DNA of 20,803 nt from Zygnema cylindricum. Its lineage: Eukaryota; Streptophyta; Zygnematophyceae; Zygnematales; Zygnemataceae. Where the stretch lies: assembly GCA_037447655.1 (NCBI GenBank), contig JBBHKE010001927.1, positions 1 through 20,803 of the forward strand. The letters are read 5' to 3'. The notes under the pieces are model-generated. The model saw nothing but the letters and a program-made list of their open reading frames with translations. It did no database searches and was not told the DNA's origin. Positions within the stretch are counted from its first letter, which is position 1; every line of letters begins with the position of its first letter. This document shows positions 17,437 through 20,803 of this stretch, piece by piece. The translations under genes and the position numbers were made by a program.

Positions 17437-18190
17437 ATCTCTTTTTCTCTCTCTCTCTCTCCTTTTTCTCTCTCTCTCACACACACTCTCACTTCCTGGC
17501 ATTGGAACTGAATGTTGCATACTGGTCATCATCCATATTGAATAAGTAAAACACCATTATAAATAATCAAAAACATTGAAAACTTATAATATGTATAATG
17601 TAAAATTCTTCAATTACTCAAGTTGGCAAGAGAAATAATCAAAAGTTGAATGTTTTCAGCTTTGTCACCTTTTGAAACCCAAATAAGTAAAACATTGATT
17701 GGACAAGTAAAACACCAAAAGTTGTGCTTTTGGGTTTGCTTTGGTTCGGTCAGAAAATATACCTCCAAAAATAGTGTGGATTCGAAGATATCAGCAGTTT
17801 GGAAAGTGCGTTCCTGTGGTGACTGTTTCTTTATTGCTCAGAAGCCGTCTCTCTCCCTCTCTCTCTCTCTTTCTCTCTCTTTCCCTCTCTCTTTCTCTCT
17901 CTCTCCCTCCCCAAAACTCAAAAACCAACTGTTATGTGCACACCTATTCCAGTACCAACTGATGCATTTAGATGTTAGGAGCTGAGAGAGGAAGGGAAGG
18001 GGCATTTCTGGTTTGTCGGGTGTTCAAAGAGAGGGAGAAGGCAAAGCTGCGAGTGGAGAAGGAGGAGAGGGAGATGGCCATGATGTCCATGGCGGCGAGG
18101 GAGGATGCTCTCCAGAGAATGATGGGAGAGGAAGGAACGAAATCGGCCCAAGTTCTGCGAAATCAGCTGGCAACATGCTCTGAACTGCAG
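15272..18190 (+). CDS. Putative three-exon gene, basic N-terminus plus coiled coil (partial)
   Basis: Three exons, 15272-15337, 16418-16532 and 17979-18190, can be joined with matching phases (0 at the first intron, 1 at the second) and no stop, giving 131 residues. Each splice edge has GT or AG, and the acceptors follow a T13 run or a (CT)n tract. The first 22 residues hold a KRPR basic patch and an SPSPSPP stretch. Residues from about 25 on form alternating charged and leucine-rich heptads, as in a coiled coil: LLQDKREEEVIQLRSQL in exon 2, and EKEEREMAMMSMAAREDALQ then AQVLRNQL in exon 3. The product is not recognised. A nuclear coiled-coil protein is only a guess. Later exons are not found; the gene may continue in the N gap, or be cut by the 18S fragment. 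Exon joins are predicted by eye. Confidence 0.45.
15359..15400. repeat. C/T-rich simple sequence in intron 1
   Basis: Repeats of ccctctccct follow the donor site. The open frames seen across it in all three plus frames come from this composition. Confidence 0.75.
15541..15848. repeat. Diverged 154-bp tandem duplication in intron 1
   Basis: TGTGAACATTG occurs at 15541 and 15695. Later matching blocks are catcagccct / cataagccct, and aggtcaaaattt...gagtgtcaattttttt / aggtcgaattg...gagtgtcgattttttt. The copies differ by many bases and small gaps. The surroundings, up to about 16010, are T-rich, with an 18-base T run near 15861. Confidence 0.7.
16202..16226. repeat. Perfect palindrome AAATTAGTGT-CAATA-ACACTAATTT
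   Basis: There are ten perfect pairs around a five-base spacer. Similar half motifs recur nearby (gtgttaataactctaata, gtgtcaatgactctat). It lies in intron 1 of the putative gene. Confidence 0.8.
16418..16532 (+). CDS. Putative exon 2
   Basis: The acceptor gggtgacag follows a 13-T run, and the donor is tcag|gtgaat. Read in phase 0 from exon 1 it gives 38 residues plus one base with no stop. The content is Leu, Glu, Arg and Gln in heptad-like order. Its other plus frame is also open, so composition alone does not settle the frame; the continuation of phase does. Confidence 0.45.
17084..17122. repeat. (GT)n / (GTAT)n microsatellite
   Basis: This run of GT dinucleotides grades into GTAT units at its right end. 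Confidence 0.92.
17374..17487. repeat. Long (CT)n microsatellite, slightly interrupted
   Basis: More than 100 bp are nearly pure CT, with single-base breaks. It ends in a short CACACA patch. Confidence 0.93.
17847..17912. repeat. (CT)n tract upstream of exon 3
   Basis: This is interrupted CT and CCCT repetition. The open frames over it, reading long Ser-Leu stretches, are artefacts. Confidence 0.9.
17979..18190 (+). CDS. Putative exon 3
   Basis: The acceptor is gatgttag|gag. The first two bases complete the codon opened by the last base of exon 2. Seventy codons follow, then ctgcag|gtgggg as donor in phase 0. The protein is highly charged and helical, with Met-rich and Glu/Arg-rich heptads. 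Base composition is GC-richer and more codon-like than the neighbouring GA repeat, although the GA bias partly carries over. Confidence 0.45.
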
Positions 18191-18293
18191 GTGGGGGAGG
18201 GAGAGGAGAGGGAGGGGAGAGAGGGGTGAGGGAGAGGAGAGACAGGGGAGAGAGGAGGGGAGAGGGAGAGGGAGAGGGGGGGGAGAGGAGAGG
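18191..18293. repeat. GA-rich low-complexity sequence before the assembly gap
   Basis: Repeated gggaga and gaggag words run up to the N block. Such sequence often breaks assemblies. Confidence 0.85.
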
Positions 18294-18303
18294 NNNNNNN
18301 NNN
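18294..18303. other. Ten-N assembly gap
   Basis: Ten N mark unknown sequence, and the true length may differ. It separates the end of the putative gene from the 18S fragment, so their adjacency is not proven. Confidence 0.95.
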
Positions 18304-18443
18304 AAGAGAGTCGCAGTGGCCGCCGCTTGGCGGTTGCAGCGGTTTTAGGCTTTTGAAGTGGCCTAGTAAGTTAGTCATCCTCGCTGCCCGCCACACATGT
18401 TTCCCGTCCCTGCATTAGTAGCGATCGACTACTGAGCGCGAAT

Positions 18444-18509
18444 GATCCATAAGGAGCAACTTCTCAACGAGGAATACCTAGTAAGCGCGAGTCATCAGCT
18501 AGCGATGAT

Positions 18510-18559
<50 letters not shown>

Positions 18560-18670
18560 ATCCGGTGAAGTTTTCGGATTTTGGCGACGTTGGCGGTTCG
18601 CCGCCGGTGACGCTGAGAGAAGTTCATTAAACCTTATCATTTAGAGGATGGAGAAGTCGTAACAAGGTTT
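18444..18670 (+). pseudogene. 18S rRNA gene fragment, 3' domain (degenerate)
   Basis: Core blocks are almost identical to nuclear 18S rRNA: CCTAGTAAGCGCGAGTCATC, CCCTTTGTACACACCGCCCG, TCGCTCCTACCGATTGAATG and CCTTATCATTTAGAGGA. It covers the region from before helix 44 to aacaaggttt and then stops; the final helix 45 and the 3' end are missing. Upstream of about 18444 the match is lost. Changes in normally fixed positions (ctagcgatga, gaggatggag) show decay. The loop bases (gttcattaaacc) resemble bryophyte-type rather than flowering-plant 18S. It is a stray rDNA piece, not a working rRNA gene. Confidence 0.85.
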
Positions 18671-18696
18671 GGCAGTACGGTCCTTCCGCTGTCGCA

Positions 18697-18721
18697 CCAA
18701 TGAAATAGACTATTTCATTGG
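18697..18721. repeat. Perfect 25-bp palindrome CCAATGAAATAG-a-CTATTTCATTGG
   Basis: The twelve-base arms are fully complementary around one base. It lies 26 bp after the end of the 18S match and just before the minisatellite, at the border between two unrelated sequences. Confidence 0.9.
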
Positions 18722-18746
18722 CATTTCAACATTTATGACAGTTTGT

Positions 18747-18977
18747 ATTCCATTAGTTTATAACCCATCGACAAAAATGCCTCGTCGCTGGGTGATAACG
18801 ATCCATGACAAAAGCTTAAAAAAATCAGCATTCCATTGATTTATAATCCAACGACGAAAATGCCTCGTCGCTGGGTGATCATGATGACAAAATCTAAAAA
18901 AAATCAGCATTCCATTGATTTATAATCCAACGACGAAAATGCCTTGTCGCTGGTCGGTGACCGATGACAAAATGTAA
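18747..18977. repeat. Three-unit minisatellite of hairpins (CCAACGACGA...TCGTCGCTGG)
   Basis: The units start at attccatt (18747, 18830, 18909), with spacings of 83 and 79 bp. Each has a core in which CCAACGACGA pairs with TCGTCGCTGG around AAATGCC (for example 18848-18874, nine of ten pairs), then a gatgacaaaa block and an A-run. Units 2 and 3 are nearly identical. The core resembles the motif at 9791-10015. Confidence 0.88.
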
Positions 18978-19999
18978 AGTAGTAACATTCTCACTGAAGT
19001 ATCATTGGCTTAAAAAAATTGTACATTATAAAAAGGTAGAAATATACATTACAAAAAAAACAATTATGATTCCAAAATTTCACTATTTTCCACACTCCGA
19101 AACTGAATATAAACCGTGGATTTCGGAAACTTTCTATACCTTTCCACTTCCTCTTGAATCTTCTATCTATCATCTTCTTTAAATTCCATTTTAATACAAA
19201 TCAATTCACTATCCTCTTGTAGGGCAGGAAAAATATAAAGTCGAGTGTAATATGCTGTTTTTAATAAATCAAAAACGTTGGCCCCACCCTGATAAAAAAG
19301 AGAAAAAATGAGTTAGGTTCAATTTTTGATCCGTTAAAAGGTGTACGGGTTTTTTATGATTTATTATGGTTTTTCAGAGTTTTTTATTATATCGTACTTT
19401 AAAGGGGAATAAAATTTGTTCATCATTTTGTAATCTTTTTTTATTATTTGGCTGAAAATTCCGTTTTCATGACATGAAACGAAAATGTAAACAAATATAC
19501 ATTTCTATGTTTTTGTATACATTGAAAAAAACGAAACTGACAAGCGTACAGATTGCAAAACCGACTATTTTAATAAAAATCAAACACAAAGTGATACCAC
19601 AAATACTACACAAAAGATAACCAACGAATATATATTTCCTTTCTAAACATTTATTTCAAAAGTCATACCCTCAAGCGTCAATAAAATGAAGATTAAATAA
19701 AATGGTTGAAAGAAAAGATGAAAGGAGGGAAACAAAACCAAAACCAGAAAAGAAAAAAAAAAGCATATGAGTTACCTTCATATAACACTTTAGAGAACAA
19801 AAAATGATAATAATATTTCAGAATGACACAACCGCCTCCTAAAAAACTGACAGCAAAGTGAAAGGGTTACAAGGCATGAGCTACCACAGGTTTGCAAAAA
19901 TTATATTCGAATGTTTGAAAAGAAAATGGCATTTGCTTAAGAGAGTAGGCTCTTGCCTCGTCAACAATGGTGGAGTTAGAGTGCGGCAGATTGACTGGA
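18978..19999. other. AT-rich stretch, nothing recognised
   Basis: Long A and T runs alternate. An open frame from 19858 is short, starts without ATG and ends in GA-repeat translation. No RNA gene or exon with supporting splice context was found. Confidence 0.45.
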
Positions 20000-20107
20000 T
20001 AAGAGAGAAAGGGAGAGGGAAAGGGAAAGGGAGAGATAGTCGCAGATCGAAGGAGTGGGGAGAGGGAGAGGGAGAGGGGGAGAGAGGGAGTGTGGCAGAT
20101 TGAGTGG
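19974..20107. repeat. GA-rich tract between 18-bp direct repeats
   Basis: GTGCGGCAGATTGACTGG (19981) and GTGTGGCAGATTGAGTGG (20090) flank or begin GA-rich sequence (20000-20090), giving a duplication with a period of about 109 bp. Confidence 0.65.
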
Positions 20108-20170
20108 TAGCAAAATGTTCGCCATTTCGTACAGCAAAACCCTTAAAAAGTAAGCAGACGGCAAGAAAGC

Positions 20171-20266
20171 GATGACGTCAGCGACGTCCAATCCATGGAG
20201 GTGAAAGAGGACGCGAGAGATGACGTGGGCGACGTGTAATCCATGGAGGTGAAAGAGGAAGCGTGC
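20171..20266. repeat. 48-bp tandem duplication with bZIP-type TGACGTCA
   Basis: Two units start with GATGACGT at 20171 and 20219 and share aatccatggaggtgaaagagg. The first contains the palindrome TGACGTCA (20173-20180), the second TGACGTGG. Both are known binding cores for plant bZIP factors. Confidence 0.75.
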
Positions 20267-20353
20267 CGCTCACAGATCCCTGTTGAAAAAATGGAGATTT
20301 ACAGGATGGCGGCACAGTGGTTAGATTCCACAGGTGAAAAAAATAAAGAAATC

Positions 20354-20397
20354 GCGACTGTGATTGGACAAAGAAAGCGGGACTTTGATTGGTCCAA
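20354..20397. promoter_or_regulatory. Two ATTGG (CCAAT-type) boxes in a short repeat
   Basis: The words gactgtgattggacaaag and gactttgattggtccaag repeat at close spacing. With the bZIP cores just upstream and TTTGGCG soon after, this could be a promoter, of unknown direction. No gene was recognised on either side. Confidence 0.3.
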
Positions 20398-20803
20398 GTA
20401 GATTATATTTTGTGAGGTCCGTCCGCATTTGGCGTTACCTCACGACATATATCACCCACGCAAAATGTTGTATATTTATTCTATTTTGTCAATATGGTTA
20501 CTCTATTTCATGTGCCATCATGGTAAAAAACCCATATTACAGTTAAAAGTTACTCCTTTCAAGGGTCATTTTGGTAAGTCTGGTTTTTTTAGAATTAATG
20601 TTTACGCTAAAACAGACGCGATCCTATATTAGAATACATTTTTAATGAAATTGGTGCGAAGATACCTACTCTAACTGAATACGTGGAACGTCGAACAACA
20701 ATTACAAAGTTATTATGGAAATAAACGCAAACGCGTATTGTCGCCGTTGTACTATAAACTTGTAACATGTAAATAAAGGTAAATGTTCACACTGACGACG
20801 ATG
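20398..20803. other. Right end, nothing recognised
   Basis: AT-rich sequence with two short overlapping open frames that show no motif. It contains TTGTCGCC near 20739 but no repeat structure. Confidence 0.4.

Larger units (their letters stand above)
16533..17978 (+). other. Putative intron 2, with microsatellites
   Basis: This 1.4-kb AT-rich stretch has no other exon that I can support. It includes (GT)n at 17084-17122, a long (CT)n at 17374-17487 and a second (CT)n at 17847-17912. The last could serve as an extended pyrimidine tract before exon 3, though about 65 bp separate them. Confidence 0.4.

Noticed and set aside
17304-17985. Open frames across the CT runs
   Set aside because: Repeated Ser-Leu translation of (CT)n, which is open in several frames at once.
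18747-18977. CRISPR-like array of short repeats
   Set aside because: The repeated part is the whole 79-83 bp unit with no unique spacers, only three units are present, and the DNA is plainly eukaryotic.
19858-20191. Open frames at the GA tract near the right end
   Set aside because: They lack ATG starts in good context, and most of the length is translation of GA repeats.

Overview
The window looks like nuclear DNA of a plant, mostly intergenic and rich in repeats. The reasons are Ty1/copia-type retrotransposon remains, a primer-binding site that matches plant initiator tRNA-Met, a hAT-type transposon with a perfect 8-bp target duplication, long (CT)n and (GT)n runs, intron-like splice signals, and a streptophyte-like 18S rRNA fragment. 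Several bases of that fragment resemble bryophyte or other non-seed-plant 18S, but it is short and decayed, so lineage is only a weak suggestion.

Left half (1-9764): a nest of decayed Copia elements. A truncated minus-oriented LTR (family C, copy 1, about 128-975) abuts the reverse-transcriptase region of a 5'-truncated plus-strand element (A, about 976-9764). Element A is split by a complete minus-strand element (B, 1592-7814) with two LTRs of about 1 kb, an AAGGA/AAGGG target duplication, a half-tRNA primer-binding site, a polypurine tract and a broken gag-PR-INT-RT-RNase H region. Element A resumes at 7820 and ends in its 3' LTR. A second family C LTR, probably solo, lies at about 12485-13568. 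The LTRs of A, B and C share a design: G-box, cluster of GTAC cores, a short dyad beside the TATA box (A and C), paired hairpins in R/U5 (B and C), and in U3 an antisense tRNA-like segment, followed in A and B by a hairpin with a T5 loop.

Middle (9765-15240): a hairpin minisatellite, AT-rich DNA, a purine-rich block of about 650 bp, a telobox duplication, the family C LTR, and a 793-bp non-autonomous hAT-like element (14155-14947) flanked by CTAAAAAG.

Right (15240-20803): a possible three-exon gene on the plus strand (15272-15337, 16418-16532, 17979-18190). Its reading phases agree across both introns, and it encodes a short basic/proline-rich N-terminus followed by a predicted coiled coil. 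It runs into GA-rich sequence and a 10-N gap. After the gap lie a fragment of the 3' end of 18S rDNA, a perfect 25-bp palindrome, a three-unit hairpin minisatellite, AT-rich DNA, GA tracts, and a 48-bp duplication carrying TGACGTCA followed by two ATTGG boxes. No intact transposon protein is present; the three-exon model is the only candidate host gene seen.
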